Origin: Lepidodermella squamata | Lineage: Eukaryota; Gastrotricha | Assembly: GCA_047495785.1 (NCBI GenBank) | Contig: JBLDXI010000003.1 | Span: 2,294,001-2,358,000 of the forward strand | Reading direction: 5' to 3' | DNA length: 64,000 nucleotides | Shown: piece by piece, positions 13,000 to 23,757 of the stretch | How the letters are laid out: every line of letters begins with the position of its first letter | Numbering within the stretch: position 1 is the first letter of the stretch | Notes under the pieces: model-generated | What the model saw: only the letters and a program-made list of their open reading frames with translations | Told to the model about the DNA's origin: nothing | Databases searched by the model: none | Program-made: the position numbers and the translations under genes

Positions 13000-14775
13000 T
13001 TTATACACCAAAACAATAAAGAATGTTTTTTCTAATGTGAAACCTCTTTTTGAATTCGGAAAAATCCAGATTTTTCGCGTCTAGAAAATCAGGAAACAAT
13101 TCTAGAAGTTTTCGGGACAAGGGTGCCGATTCCCATTGACTGTGAAAATTGAAAATTTGTGGAATTTTTACGTTTCACCTAACGTTGAGCTTTTGTCACA
13201 TTTTGAGAAAAAACTTGAAATTAAAAACTTGATCTTGCGCGCAACGAAGTTTTTAACGTCATTACCTCAGGATTTCCTAGCCCAATTTCTATAAAATGTT
13301 TAGCGTTCGAAAGAGTGGAAGAAAACGCTTTTTACATCAGCCCCTAATTGCAATCGCAAACAAGAACGGCGGCGAAGCAAATTTTCAATGTTCTGATCTA
13401 CATTTAAATTTTACCACTTAAAATTACCTTAGAGATTGGTACATGAAAGTTCCAGGATTTCCCGATTATTAGTATTCCCGATTATTAGTATTCCCGATCC
13501 CCTAGGCACTAGGCCCCATGAAAATGTCACTCTCGACAAGTTAGAGAAAGCAACAGCACACTAATGCGATGCCGAGGACCTCTTTTTATAGAGCAAAATG
13601 AGCGCGTTTTACTGACCCATAAATCCGGCTAATTTCTGAATTTCCTGAATGTTAAAAAGGCCGGTCTTCTTCCAGGCAATCGGGCGAGTATAATCCCAAT
13701 TTCTTACAAAGTCTTACAAGATGAGCGCAAGAAAGGTGAAAAGACAATTGGTCCAAATTTAATTGAATAAATTCGGCCATAACTACGTGGTAAAAACTAA
13801 GAAAGAAGCGTCGCCGGTCCTATTTTCAGCGATTGCGGAGTTAATAAAGGTGTGCGAAGACTGGGGGTGAAATTGGGTGCGCACGCACAAATTGCATGGG
13901 TTCGCGTGTTTGTGTCAATTAGAGAGTAAACAGTCGTCAACCGGAAGGTGGAGGAGCGCGCGGGAGCGGGAGCGCAGGAGCTGCGCACACGCCACTTAAC
14001 GCCTGAAGTGTAAACACAAACGTGCGTTTTACAGCCTAACTAATCCGCAAATCACACCTCTTACCCTTGTAATCACCCACTTATACCTTCAAATCAACAC
14101 CAATTCGGAAATTTTTAAACATGTCACCTGGAAATTTAAATTGTCGTTTGAATTTGTTACTGACAATTACAGCGTGTTCCAAAGTAACTCCAACAAGGAA
14201 AATACACGGATATAAGGGATCACAAACTTCAAAATGAGAGGCGAAGCCATATATCATGGGCAGAAAAATCTTGGAAAAAATCGAAATGTCATGAGTACCG
14301 TCAACTGCGCAGAAGGGTCACTATGAAATGCCGAAATGGGGCGACCTCAAAATCGAAAATGCTACAGTATTGCACAAAGACCCCATCATAATTCCCATTT
14401 TGGGGAGGCGGTTTTTTTAATGCAGGCCCCCAAGTTTTAAAGAAATTGAAAATCTTTCCCCATAACGTTACTTGTATAAATTACATAGGTTTCCTGGTGT
14501 GTATTTTTTATTTCTTCGGTAAAATCGTGGACAATAAATGAGGGATTCTCCCGGTAGGTTAATTATCATGCCAAAGGTTGAATATAATATCCTACATGAA
14601 ATTGAAAAATAGTTCGGCATTTTATGGGACACGCAATAAAGGTAACACTATTTCACGCGAAATTGAACCACAGATTTACAACTTTGCCTTTTATAGCCAC
14701 GCACCACTAAAATTGAGGTTTGAGCGCTGTAAGCACACTGGAATCTTCTCCGTTTTCGATTTCGACTGTTTCTTT
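13000..14775. other. Unassigned AT-rich intergenic region
   Basis: No gene is supported. A short direct repeat (CCCGATTATTAGTATT, twice) lies near 13468-13500. The RING exon expected upstream of copy 1 is not visible here. Confidence 0.5.
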
Positions 14776-14941
14776 AGGTCTGCGCACATACTCGTATGAA
14801 AAAATGTGTATGTGATTTGTAATAAGTTTTTTGCCGGGGTCGTATGTGTTGGCGAAAAAAATCGCATACAGACCCGTTCACAAACTGATTTCTTTTCTCC
14901 TTGTATGTGATTTTTTCTGGTCGAAGATGCCGCTGAAAAAA

Positions 14942-15020
14942 ATGGCCATCTTCGATGGGGCTCGAACCCCGTCCGCCTGCTAAGCAGGCCAGTATAATAG
15001 CAACTGCACTATGTTGCCAT
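14942..15020 (-). tRNA. tRNA-like module, left arm of element 1
   Basis: On the minus strand there is an A-box-like TAGTGCAGTTG, an anticodon-arm-like hairpin (GCCTG...CAGGC) and a B-box GGTTCGAGCCC. Acceptor and T stems pair imperfectly, so this is probably a tRNA relic or SINE-like head rather than a working tRNA. The anticodon is ambiguous. Confidence 0.4.
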
Positions 15021-15197
15021 CATATTTATCTGTCGCTATAAATAGGCTAATTATTGGTTGGTAGTATCTATAAAAGCCATGCGAGTTTTCTGGGTCAAGT
15101 GCGGGCATGAGTCATTAACCTTCGACTTGTTTTTCGACGCTTTTATCAATGCATTTTTTGCCTTAAAGCCTAATTTATAGGTCACACATTAAGCTTG

Positions 15198-15270
15198 ACG
15201 GCTTAGCCATGTCGATATAATTATCGATGTGTGCGAAGTCGTCAGAAGTTCGATTCGACGTGCCGCCATC
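15198..15270 (+). tRNA. Degenerate tRNA-like module, right arm of element 1
   Basis: On the plus strand, GACGGCTTAGCC is followed by a B-box-like AGTTCGATTCG and a 3' part, GTGCCGCC, that only partly pairs with the 5' end. It mirrors the left-arm module in position and outward orientation. Confidence 0.3.
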
Positions 15271-15777
15271 CCTTTTTTAGACGATCTATTCGGCCAGAAA
15301 AAAAAATCACATTCAAGAAGAAAAGAAATCAGTTTGTGAACGGGTCTGTATGCTTTTTGCTGTATGTGTATGTGTTTACTCGCATACGCATGAGAAAAAA
15401 AAAAGAAACGAGTTTGTGGGAAGACCTTTTAGTATAGGCGCAATGAATTATAACGAAAAATATATAATGCAAGCAACGCATAGTAAAGTTGAGCTTATTT
15501 CTCAATTTTTCAAAATTTTCAATAAACTGAAATTAAAATACAAAAAATTCAGGAAAATTATTGTAAAATTCGTGAAATTCGTAGCGCGAAATACGCGTAA
15601 TATGAAGGTCTATCAAATAATAGGCAGGATAACAACAAATCTGATTTTCTAGTGAAGACTAGAAACCAAATTAAGGGGAAATCTAGTGCTGGAGTCTCAA
15701 ATTTAGTGTTGGAACCCTAAATGTCTAGAAATCGGTAAAAAATTGCAAGTTTTTAAATGTTTTCATTTCATCGGGAT

Positions 15778-16094
15778 TTAATGAAATTTCATCGGGATAA
15801 GCAAGTCATGAGAGCAAGGTCCAGATAGCTTCGAAATCGGATCAATATCAAATTCTTCATCGATAACAGCATTCACTGATAGAATTCGTCGTTCTTCGAG
15901 TTTCATTTTCACATTTTCCAACATAGTTTCGCGAGCTTTGGTAACTGAATTTTGAACCGACTTCAATAATAATTCAAAATGAGAATCAATTTCAGCGGTT
16001 ATTTTCGACATAAATTCCTACATTTTTTGGTCACTTTCATTTCAGCTAGCTTCTTGTCGAAGGAATTCGACAAAGCCCTAGAACGTTCTGAAAA
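15778..16094 (-). pseudogene. Solitary coiled-coil exon of the RING/B-box/ankyrin family
   Basis: It starts after a CAG acceptor with FSERSRALSNSFDKKLAEMK and continues, after a frameshift near 16020, as MSKITAEIDSHFELLLKSVQ. It is closely similar to exon 4 of the decayed copy at 34339-34665. No neighbouring RING, B-box or ankyrin exon is present, so this is an isolated duplicated exon. Confidence 0.75.
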
Positions 16095-17342
16095 CTGCAG
16101 AAAAATTGCAAAATAATTCGTAAAATTTTGAAAATATCATAACAGACGTTGATTGATAGATAACAATATCCCTGAAAACATATTGTTAAAAATCTTCTAC
16201 GTTTAAAACTGAGTAAGACTTATTTAGGTTAAAAAGAGCGATTTAGCCTTGTCGTATTTCATGCGAAAAATGTCTATTTTTGTTTGATTAAATAATTAGA
16301 TCTGAATCGGAATGACCTTTTGAAAGGTTCCACTTCATCGCCCCAATATTAAAGCCTAAAATTACCTCAAATCATTATGCAGTCGATATTTGAACACATC
16401 TCGGTGATAGCTATGCACAAAACACACCGATACCTGTTTTCAGCTCGAAAAAATGTTATTCATAGCCCAAGTTATGTCCGGAATATTAGGAGGAATAAAA
16501 TGATTCCTGCTCACCGTCGGATAGGAGAATATGGGGCGCGCGGATCGGGGGTCGGCTTCCGCCTAACAACAGTCCCCAGTACCCGGGACCTGCCCACACC
16601 CTGTATCACCTTGTGTGGCAACACGTCGTACACGATGTCGTTCGTGTTGCGACGTAAGAGACCGCGTTAGGCAGTACTTCCATTCTGTTTGTAATAAAAT
16701 ACTTGGTACTGGTAATATAAGCTACTTTTTATTTGCGGGTAATAGCATCATTATTGCGGCGCATCCGATACCGAACGGTTGCAACGCTACCAGAATGCAG
16801 AATGCGTACTACGCACAAACGCTTCAGACAATTTCTCCGTTATCATGGCTAAATTCTTAAGATCAACCAAATTTATCCTCCTCTTCTTGATTTCACCTTC
16901 GTTCCCTTCGAGCGTAGTCTAGGATAATTCTATCAATTTTATAATTATAATATATAATATAATTTTTATTATTCAATTCTATCAATATCCATAACTCATA
17001 GGGTAAAGTCTCTGTCTCTCTCTCGCACTCTCTCTGTATAGTGACGTTGAACCATGACTATCCACCACTTACTGTTCAAACATGACCAGAGTCTGCGTTC
17101 GAATGGGCTTACTTTTTAGTTTCCCATTCCCGGAGCCTAATTTTATGCGACCCATGCAGTTATCATCACGAAAAATGCATATTACGGAAGTATGGACTAT
17201 GAGCCAATTTTTCTACTATCATGAAAATGCCAAGAGAGCACTTATTACGCGATTAGTTATAAACTATTTTGTGGTTATCCTTCTCCATTATCTCGCAGCT
17301 CACAGGCATTTCGATATATTTTTAAATTTTATTGCATGAATA
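16095..17342. other. Unassigned intergenic region
   Basis: No gene is supported. It contains a CT-rich microsatellite near 17008-17035 and one half of a dispersed inverted 27-mer (16639-16665, partner at 20627-20653). Confidence 0.45.
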
Positions 17343-17510
17343 AAGGTCTCCGCACAAACTCGGTATCTTTTTTTTTGCTTACGCATACGGCCAATTACTT
17401 ACGCATACGACGAAAAACATACGACCACATACGGACCCTATTCACAAACTCTGCATGCGTATGCGTTATGTTTTTGCTGAACGGCGTTGTCACCTAAAAA
17501 AGGCTTGCTT

Positions 17511-17579
17511 TGACCGGGGATCGAACCCGGGTGACTTGTTTGTGAGATCGGCATAACACCGATTACACTAACAAGACGC
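17511..17579 (-). tRNA. tRNA-like module (Val-CAC-like?), left arm of element 2
   Basis: The minus strand reads A-box TTAGTGTAATCGG and B-box GGTTCGATCCC. The T arm is a perfect five-pair stem (CCGGG/CCCGG). The anticodon region CTCACAA would give CAC (valine), but the anticodon and acceptor stems do not pair well, so this is likely a pseudo-tRNA promoter module. Confidence 0.45.
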
Positions 17580-17890
17580 ATGATTTTGAGTTGTAGTAAT
17601 CAGTACTTGACGGATCACGCATCGTGATACAATTATTAATTAATATAATTGGTAATTATTTATAGAGCACTTAAAATTTCTTATTTATTTATCCCAAATG
17701 ACCCCAAAAGGTACAGGGAATTAAAAAAAATTCTTCTGAATTTTTATGATTTTTCCTGAATTTCCATCGAGTTTTTGATAATTATTCAATTAGTCATAAT
17801 AATTAATATTTTCAACTTCAATGTTCGCAGAGTTGTGATGGTGGCACGATTAAAACCGGAGAAATTATCTCACTGTTTGCGTAAGTCGTT

Positions 17891-17956
17891 GTGGCGAGGT
17901 TGGTTATTGACTGGCCTCGACGATGGGAGGCTCGGGTTCGAACCCCGCTCACCACA
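17891..17956 (+). tRNA. tRNA-like module, right arm of element 2
   Basis: The acceptor GTGGCGA pairs at six of seven positions with TCACCAC. The A-box TGGCGAGGTTGG and B-box GGTTCGAACCCC are close to consensus. The anticodon arm (GCCTC...GAGGC) has an eight-base loop, so amino-acid identity is unclear. The best-preserved tRNA fold of the window. Confidence 0.45.
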
Positions 17957-18751
17957 CGACTTTTTTAAGCGATCAGGCCTCGTTGCAAAAATACATAACG
18001 CTTACGCATTCAGAGTTTGTGAATCGGTCGTATGTGATATGTTTTTCTTAAAACATGCGAGCGAGACAAACAACTTAACGCAAAACTTGTCTACTTATTT
18101 CATGCAGAGTTTGTGCGGAGACCTTAAGCGATCACGTATTTTTCTAATCGCATTTCATATTTTATCAAATATGAGCAGTTGAGCTGTTGCGACAAACTGA
18201 ACTACAACCTTGCGCGAAGCTCGCGGAATCGCTGAAGCAGATTCGCAGCTCGCAGCCACATGAGGTCAATAGTAGAATCACCCAAAGTTTACGAAGTTCA
18301 TTCGAGAATTGCTAGTATGACTTGTATCTCTGTATCCTAAGAAAGATAGCGGATTGCCTTGGTAATGTGATCTGGTTAGCGATTTAGCGATGATTGATGA
18401 TTAGCAATTAGCAACGAAACCGCTGTATTCGAGAAATGTTCGACATGCAACTCGCTTGGCATGATACGACAAAACGTGACCCACCATTTGAGTTTGGGAT
18501 TCACGATTTTTGCGCGGACTTCTTAATGAAATAGTACGTCACATTTAGTCTGATGGTGTTGAACCGACGGCCAAAGAGCAAAATGCCACGGGCTAACAGT
18601 AGTTATCAAAGAAAGCAATCATGCGCAGAAGTATAATTTACAATGCACATCCACTTGATCATTTTAGCTGGAATCTTAACTATAATAAGGTCAATCAGGA
18701 ATGCTTACGGCACTTCAATCTAATGGCGAGAATGCAGAATAACTTTCAGGG

Positions 18752-19244
18752 CAGTGTGGTCCAAAGTGTGACTCCCAAGCCATTTTGACTCTTTTGGGAT
18801 TTTTTTTTACTCATGTGTGACTCCGATTATTTTAATTACTGAGCCGAGCTTGACTCCGGAAAGAGTCACAAATAACCTAGCTAAACTTGACTCCGGCTCT
18901 GAGTTTGACTCCAAAATGAGATGCTTTGACTCCACACTCATCAAAAAAGTCCAAAAAGTCGAAGAAATATCCTCAGCTGAAGCTCGCTTCGCTCGCAGGG
19001 AGCTATTTTTCTACAAGTTACAAAGGCGCAAAAATGACGAATTTTGTTAAAAACCAGTCGAACCCCCTGAAAAGTTGCAGCGACAGGTGAATATAGAGAG
19101 AGAAATTTTCGAGCTAGAACGGGAATTGGAGTGATATTTAGACGTAACATTTACTGGTTTATCGGCGTTTTAATGGTTTCAACTCTTTGGCCCAATTTTG
19201 ACTCCGGTTGGTGACTCGCCATTTTCCGGCCGTGGACCACACTG
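18752..19244. mobile_element. hAT-type non-autonomous transposon (MITE)
   Basis: The terminal inverted repeats are CAGTGTGGTCCA and TGGACCACACTG. They are flanked by an 8-bp near-duplicate, TTTCAGGG on the left and TTTCAGAG on the right. CAGTG ends with 8-bp target duplications are hAT hallmarks. The inside repeats GACTCC motifs and encodes no transposase. Confidence 0.85.
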
Positions 19245-19535
19245 TTTCAGAGTTTCAGAGTAATTGAAGGCAAATAAGTGGCGCGTACTTTATGATGAGA
19301 ACGGTTTACGGGTAGATTTCTGGAGCAATGGAGCGGTTTGTTCTGCTTGTCAAGGCTAGATCCTAAATCAAAGCGCAGCTTTTTGGAGACAAATCTGATC
19401 TGCTCTCCGTATTGAAATTTAACACTTAATTGGTATCCAATAGATATAGACATTTTAAATGGAAGAAAAAAGCTAAACCATAGCAGTCAAAGCAGAATGA
19501 ACCGCCATCACTGCGCCGTAGTCGTACCGTAGTCG

Positions 19536-19701
19536 TTAGCGTCGTTGAATACAACTCGGATTAGGGCTTGTTCACGTCAGTTACAGACAGTTGACGGGTG
19601 ACAAGTTTGCTTCCGTCTTCGTTCACATAAAAACTCTGCTATCACCTTTTACTTGTCACTGACGTAAACATGCACAAATCAGAGTTATTCAACGACGCTA
19701 A
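19536..19701. mobile_element. Small palindromic MITE (GTTGAATAACTC family), copy 1
   Basis: The ends TTAGCGTCGTTGAATA and TATTCAACGACGCTAA are inverted. Inside, TGACAAGT and ACTTGTCA pair. A second copy lies at 29546-29722. Confidence 0.75.
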
Positions 19702-20837
19702 GCCATTTCTGGGGCTTATCAATTTAGTTATCGTTACTTAGTTAATTAGTTAACCAATGGAGTTTCGCCGTCAACGAAAATTGTTAGTTCATTTCGGTTT
19801 TAAGTGATACATTTTCAGAAAACTTTGAAGACCTCTTGTTTCCTAATTCAAAGATTTATCCGCCAAATCTTCCTGGGGCGAGATCTACTTTCAATAATAT
19901 TACATGTGCATGAATATCATTCTATACTTTTTCGTAGAAATCAGAGGAACTTTTAATTTAGAATGGCTCGTTTCTAAATACGTAATAATAATTCATTAAA
20001 ATCTTATTGCAATATCTCTCGCAATTTTATATTCTGCATTGTTGATTAGGATTATTATACTTCAACTTTTACTCGAATTCGGCACTTGAGTTATAGCTTA
20101 TTGGATAAAGATTGGATATTGGATATGGATTTGGAATCGGAAATGGAAAATTACGGCGTAAGGTCGCTACTATACTATTGCAGAGTGCTGGTTCTTTCGA
20201 TATATTCAACCTGTTATCGCCATTTCTGTTAAACAAAGTGTGATGAATTGTTCTCTTAGTTTCATTTCCTTTGTTCATTTTCAATTATTTCGCTGCATTG
20301 AAAATAAAGATTTACGGCACCGAAACACGGATAATAATAGTTTTTCATTGGTCACGGCAGCTCGTTTTTGCTACCTGTTAAATCTGCAATCGAAGAATTC
20401 CAGAGAAGAAAGCGTGAAAAAATTGAAGAATTATAGGAATGATAGGCGAAAAAGCTGAATTTCTCTTTTCTCTCCAAGAGTCCAAGAACGCACGATAGCA
20501 ATCGCAGCTAATGGCAATTTTATAGCCCTTGAACCAAACATAGTAATTTGGGATGCAACCGCTCCCCAGTTGTAAACAACCGCAATGTAGCGGTATAATG
20601 ATATATAGAATTATGCACTAGTACAGGCGGTCCCTTACGTCGCAACACGAACGATGTAAATAGGTGCATCACACATTTGTTAGACAACCAGCTGACATGT
20701 TCACACCGAAGAGAATGCATAAAGATCTGCTGTCGTTACTGTTACAGCACACGTCAAGAGTAGCCTGTAATGCAGTCAACTCTTCTGTAAATCTCGTCAC
20801 GGCAAATTTTAGTTTTACAATAACTATCCACCTTCAA
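19702..20837. other. Intergenic region upstream of the galaxin-like gene
   Basis: No convincing gene is seen. The interval holds the second half of the inverted 27-mer (20627-20653). The reading frame of the next gene is open upstream to 20664, but the signal peptide marks the start at 20838. Confidence 0.45.
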
Positions 20838-21461
20838 ATGTTCAGGTTAGCTGTGTTCCTCTTGCTCGCTTCAACTACTCAGGGTTTCCAGGAGGATACA
20901 AGTTTTTCTCAAGCGGTGGTAACAGCGACCATCTTCTCATCATCTTCTCCGAGAATACGGACAACCAACCGTCCATCAGCTACAACAGATAGAAAACCTC
21001 ATTTCACCTTTTGCAACAACAAGGATTTGTTCGGTTATTCTTTGTCGGCGCATCCTGAAGCAACATATGCCTGCTGCAACTATAAAGATGGAACTAGAAA
21101 TACAACAGGTGTTTATATCAAGGCAACTGGAGTATGTTGTCCAAATTCTTTGAGCGACAGTGCTGACAAATGTTGCGGTGGCTCATACTACAATTCCAGC
21201 TACCAGACCTGTTGCAACAACAAGGATTTGTTCGGTTATTCTTTGTCGGCGCATCCTGAAGCAACATATGCCTGCTGCAACTATAAAGATGGAACTAGAA
21301 ATACAACAGGTGTTTATATCAAGGCAACTGGAGTATGTTGTCCAAATTCTTTGAGCGACAGTGCTGACAAATGTTGCGGTGGCTCATACTACAATTCCAG
21401 CTACCAGACCTGTTGCAACAACAAGGTTGTGTTCGGTTATCCTTGTCCGCAGTATCCCTAA
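20838..21461 (+). CDS. Galaxin-like cysteine-rich secreted protein
   Basis: The start at 20838 is chosen because it opens a clear signal peptide (MFRLAVFLLLASTTQG); the longer frame from 20664 adds an unlikely leader. The mature 207-aa chain has a Ser/Thr-rich spacer and then 67-residue repeats dense in CC pairs. The repeat contains ACCNYKDG, GVCCPNS and DKCCGGSYYNSSYQTCC. The CCxG...YN...QxCC pattern is that of galaxin-type extracellular proteins. Two full repeats are identical at DNA level and a third begins before the stop at 21459-21461. An extracellular-matrix role is inferred. It lies just upstream of the copia 5' LTR. Confidence 0.75.
   Translation: MFRLAVFLLLASTTQGFQEDTSFSQAVVTATIFSSSSPRIRTTNRPSATTDRKPHFTFCNNKDLFGYSLSAHPEATYACCNYKDGTRNTTGVYIKATGVCCPNSLSDSADKCCGGSYYNSSYQTCCNNKDLFGYSLSAHPEATYACCNYKDGTRNTTGVYIKATGVCCPNSLSDSADKCCGGSYYNSSYQTCCNNKVVFGYPCPQYP
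21011..21430 (+). repeat. Perfect 201-bp in-frame tandem duplication
   Basis: The unit starting at 21011 recurs at 21212 and begins again at 21413, always 201 bp apart (67 codons). I saw no mismatch between the two full units; the third diverges after about 15 bases. Identity this high implies very recent duplication, conversion, or an assembly effect. Confidence 0.9.
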
Positions 21462-21468
21462 GCAACAT

Positions 21469-21691
21469 TATGAAAGCTGATTAGGTTATTATTCGATATA
21501 AATACTTGATCGATATTTAATTGTTAAATATTAATATATTATTCTCAAAACCGCATCGACGCTTATTATCGATAGCCTGTCATTAATCATTATTGTTTAC
21601 TAAACAATTGTCACTATAAATAGCAGTGAATTTGAAATTAAACTGAACTCGTATCGTCATAAAACTGGGACTTATACTCTGCTTACCAACA
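21469..21691 (+). repeat. Probable copia 5' LTR
   Basis: The right edge (…ACCAACA at 21691) is set by the adjoining primer-binding-like sequence TTGGTTATTGGCCCAGAACG at 21692-21711, which resembles the half-tRNA-iMet primer site of Drosophila copia. The left edge (TGAAAGCTG, 21469) is a guess, since no 3' LTR was found for comparison. Confidence 0.35.
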
Positions 21692-21907
21692 TTGGTTATT
21701 GGCCCAGAACGTTGCAACTAAGCACCATATTACCATAAGTAAACTCTTTGTTTTCTTATAATTTTGCTATAATTGCCTCGGCGATGGTTGCAAGTAACAT
21801 TACAATAAAATAAAATAAATAAATAAATAAATAAAATTTACCGCTGCATTTTTCGCTCTATTTTGTCTTATTTTCGCTACCTGCATTTTTGTGGTCATAT
21901 TCATGCG

Positions 21908-22838
21908 ATGACTGACAACCACCACCACCTTAAAAGTGATCCTATCACTCTAACTGGCGCTGATAACTGGACAGCATGGTTCAAGCAAGTTCGCATCAAT
22001 CTCGTGTCGGCTGATCTCTGGGGTGTTGTTGCTGGAACCGACCCCGAACCCGACTGGGACCGCGTGGCTGCGCCGACGGTAGAACCGACCGCGCACGTCG
22101 CTTGGTCGAAGAAGCACCTCCGCGCAACGGGCAACGGGTCACATGATTTGCAGTATTTCCGCGTCGATTCTAGGGCTGTTTCCTGACTCGGACAAGACAA
22201 TCATGACCGCACTCAAAGCTCGGTTTGAGAATCCATCGACTGGTAACGTGATGTTTTTAACTCAACAGCTTTTCACTACTACGCTGCGTGAGGGTGAATC
22301 GCTGACAAATCACCTCCATCGTCTGAGGCGAATTCGTGATCAATTGACCGCGTTGAGCTCGAACCTGCCGGCTTCTCAATATATTGTCATTATTTTGAAT
22401 AGTCTTCCGGCCAGTTATAACCAGGTGGTAACGGCGCTGCGAATTACGAAATCTCTCGATTTAACCGATGTCGAAGCTGCTTTGGCAACCGAGGATCTAC
22501 GACGTCTTACGCTGAAATCGAACAAATCGAATGGAGCGAGCGGTACGAGTTCAGACGTGGCTTTGAAAACAGGCCACGGTAAGTTCCGTAACAATAAGAA
22601 GGCCACCATGGCATGTAGGAACTGTGGTCGGCTGGGGCATTTCGAGCGCGAATGCCGGTCTCCGAAGGAACCGCAAGCGAATTCTGGCGGCAATGGTCGT
22701 CAAAACGGCGGTTACAACGGCTACAATCGCAACAATGGCAACTACAACAACGGAGGTAATCCAGGCAAGTCGTTGGGTGGCTACTACGGTAAGCTGCGCG
22801 CCAAGATGGTGACGGACGACTACGAGGAGCACGGCTGA
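21908..22838 (+). pseudogene. Copia gag (frameshifted)
   Basis: The N-terminal part (LTGADNWTAWFKQVRINL) lies in one frame from 21908 and the rest in another from about 22143, so there is a frameshift near 22130. The zinc knuckle CRNCGRLGHFEREC is intact, followed by a Gly/Asn-rich tail ending at 22838. Confidence 0.85.
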
Positions 22839-23540
22839 TGGTGCACTACGACGACGAGTACGAGTCGAGCGAGCGATGGGTGCTCGACTCCGGCGCTTCG
22901 CAGCACATGACGAACAAAATCTCGATGTTCTGGTCCTACGAGGAGTTACCTGAGGGCAGCGAACCGGTCCGTGCGGCTGATGGAAAGCCGGTAGCATGTC
23001 TTGGCATTGGTACATTGGCGCGGCTGATGCTGACGTGATCCGGCCAACGAAATTCGCGGCCATCGCGGCCGAACCGATTTCTCTGTGGCACCGTCGTTTG
23101 GCGCATTGCAACGAGCAGAAATTGCGAACTATGGCGAAGCAAGTTGATGGTTTCAAGATCGACCCGAAATCGCAACTTGGTTTCTGCGAACCCTGTGTTG
23201 CTGGCAAACAGTCACGTGAACCTCATTTTTCTGTGAAGATTCGTAGCAAGCGCGTGCTGGAGCGCTGTTTCATCGATCTGTGCGGGAAATTCAGCGTCGA
23301 GTCGTTCACGCGCAAGTTGTACTTCGTTTTAATTATGGATGATTACAGCCGCTGGACTCACATTCAATTTCTGGCCAAGAAATCCGACGCTATGGCATTA
23401 TAGGGCGACTTTGCAGTCATGTGATCAGGGTCAAAGTCCACCGATTTTTTTTGGTCTCGGTCGCGCGGTCGCGCAGTCGTTGTGGTGGGGCGGTCGTGTT
23501 AAAATTACTCGCTAAAAAAACAAGAGTGAAAAAATGATGC

Positions 23541-23606
23541 ACCGCCAGTAGCCGAACTAAGGATGTTGGAAAAACAAGCCATGGTTTCTATCCACTACGC
23601 CACTAA
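23541..23606 (-). tRNA. tRNA-like module, left arm of the 23.4 kb foldback element
   Basis: The minus strand shows A-box-like GTGGCGTAGTGGATA and B-box-like AGTTCGGCTAC with weak stems. Probably a relic. Confidence 0.3.
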
Positions 23607-23690
23607 TTCATAGCAATTAGGAGTTTCTATCAGTGGATCGATTGAAGAAAATATGGGCATCAATATTTTCCCGGCCGACTGCTTCATGTT

Positions 23691-23757
23691 GGTGGCGTAA
23701 TGGATAGAAAACATGGCTTGTTTTTCCAACATCCTTAGTTCGGCTCCTGGTGGTGCA
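23691..23757 (+). tRNA. tRNA-like module, right arm of the 23.4 kb foldback element
   Basis: The plus strand shows GGTGGCGTAATGGATAG (A-box) and TTAGTTCGGCTCC (B-box-like). It is the mirror image of the module in the left arm. T-stem pairing is poor, so a working tRNA is unlikely. Confidence 0.3.

Larger units (their letters stand above)
14776..15427. mobile_element. Inverted-repeat element 1 carrying two tRNA-like modules
   Basis: The left end AGGTCTGCGCACATACTCG matches, inverted, the right end CGAGTTTGTGGGAAGACCTT. Inside these, GACCCGTTCACAAACTGATT (about 14872) is the reverse complement of the stretch near 15326-15345. The ends match element 2 at 17343-18125. Each arm carries a tRNA-like sequence with Pol III A- and B-box motifs. 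No protein is encoded. Superfamily is unknown. Confidence 0.75.
17343..18125. mobile_element. Inverted-repeat element 2 carrying two tRNA-like modules
   Basis: The termini AAGGTCTCCGCACAAACTC and GAGTTTGTGCGGAGACCTT are perfect inverted repeats at the ends of a 783-bp unit. Subterminal sequence is also inverted (for example CGTATGTGATATG against CATACGACCACATACG). A tRNA-like module lies in each arm. The ends match element 1 and the solo end at 62290-62398. No transposase is encoded. Confidence 0.85.

Noticed and set aside
13797-13988. Minus-strand 63-residue frame
   Set aside because: Low-complexity Thr/Ala/Pro composition with no supporting signal.
14942-17956. Functional tRNA genes
   Set aside because: A- and B-boxes are good but acceptor or anticodon stems are imperfect and all modules sit inside inverted-repeat elements, so they are listed only as tRNA-like.
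21469-21691. Full LTR pair for the copia element
   Set aside because: Only a probable 5' LTR end is supported by the primer-binding-like site; no matching 3' copy exists in the window.
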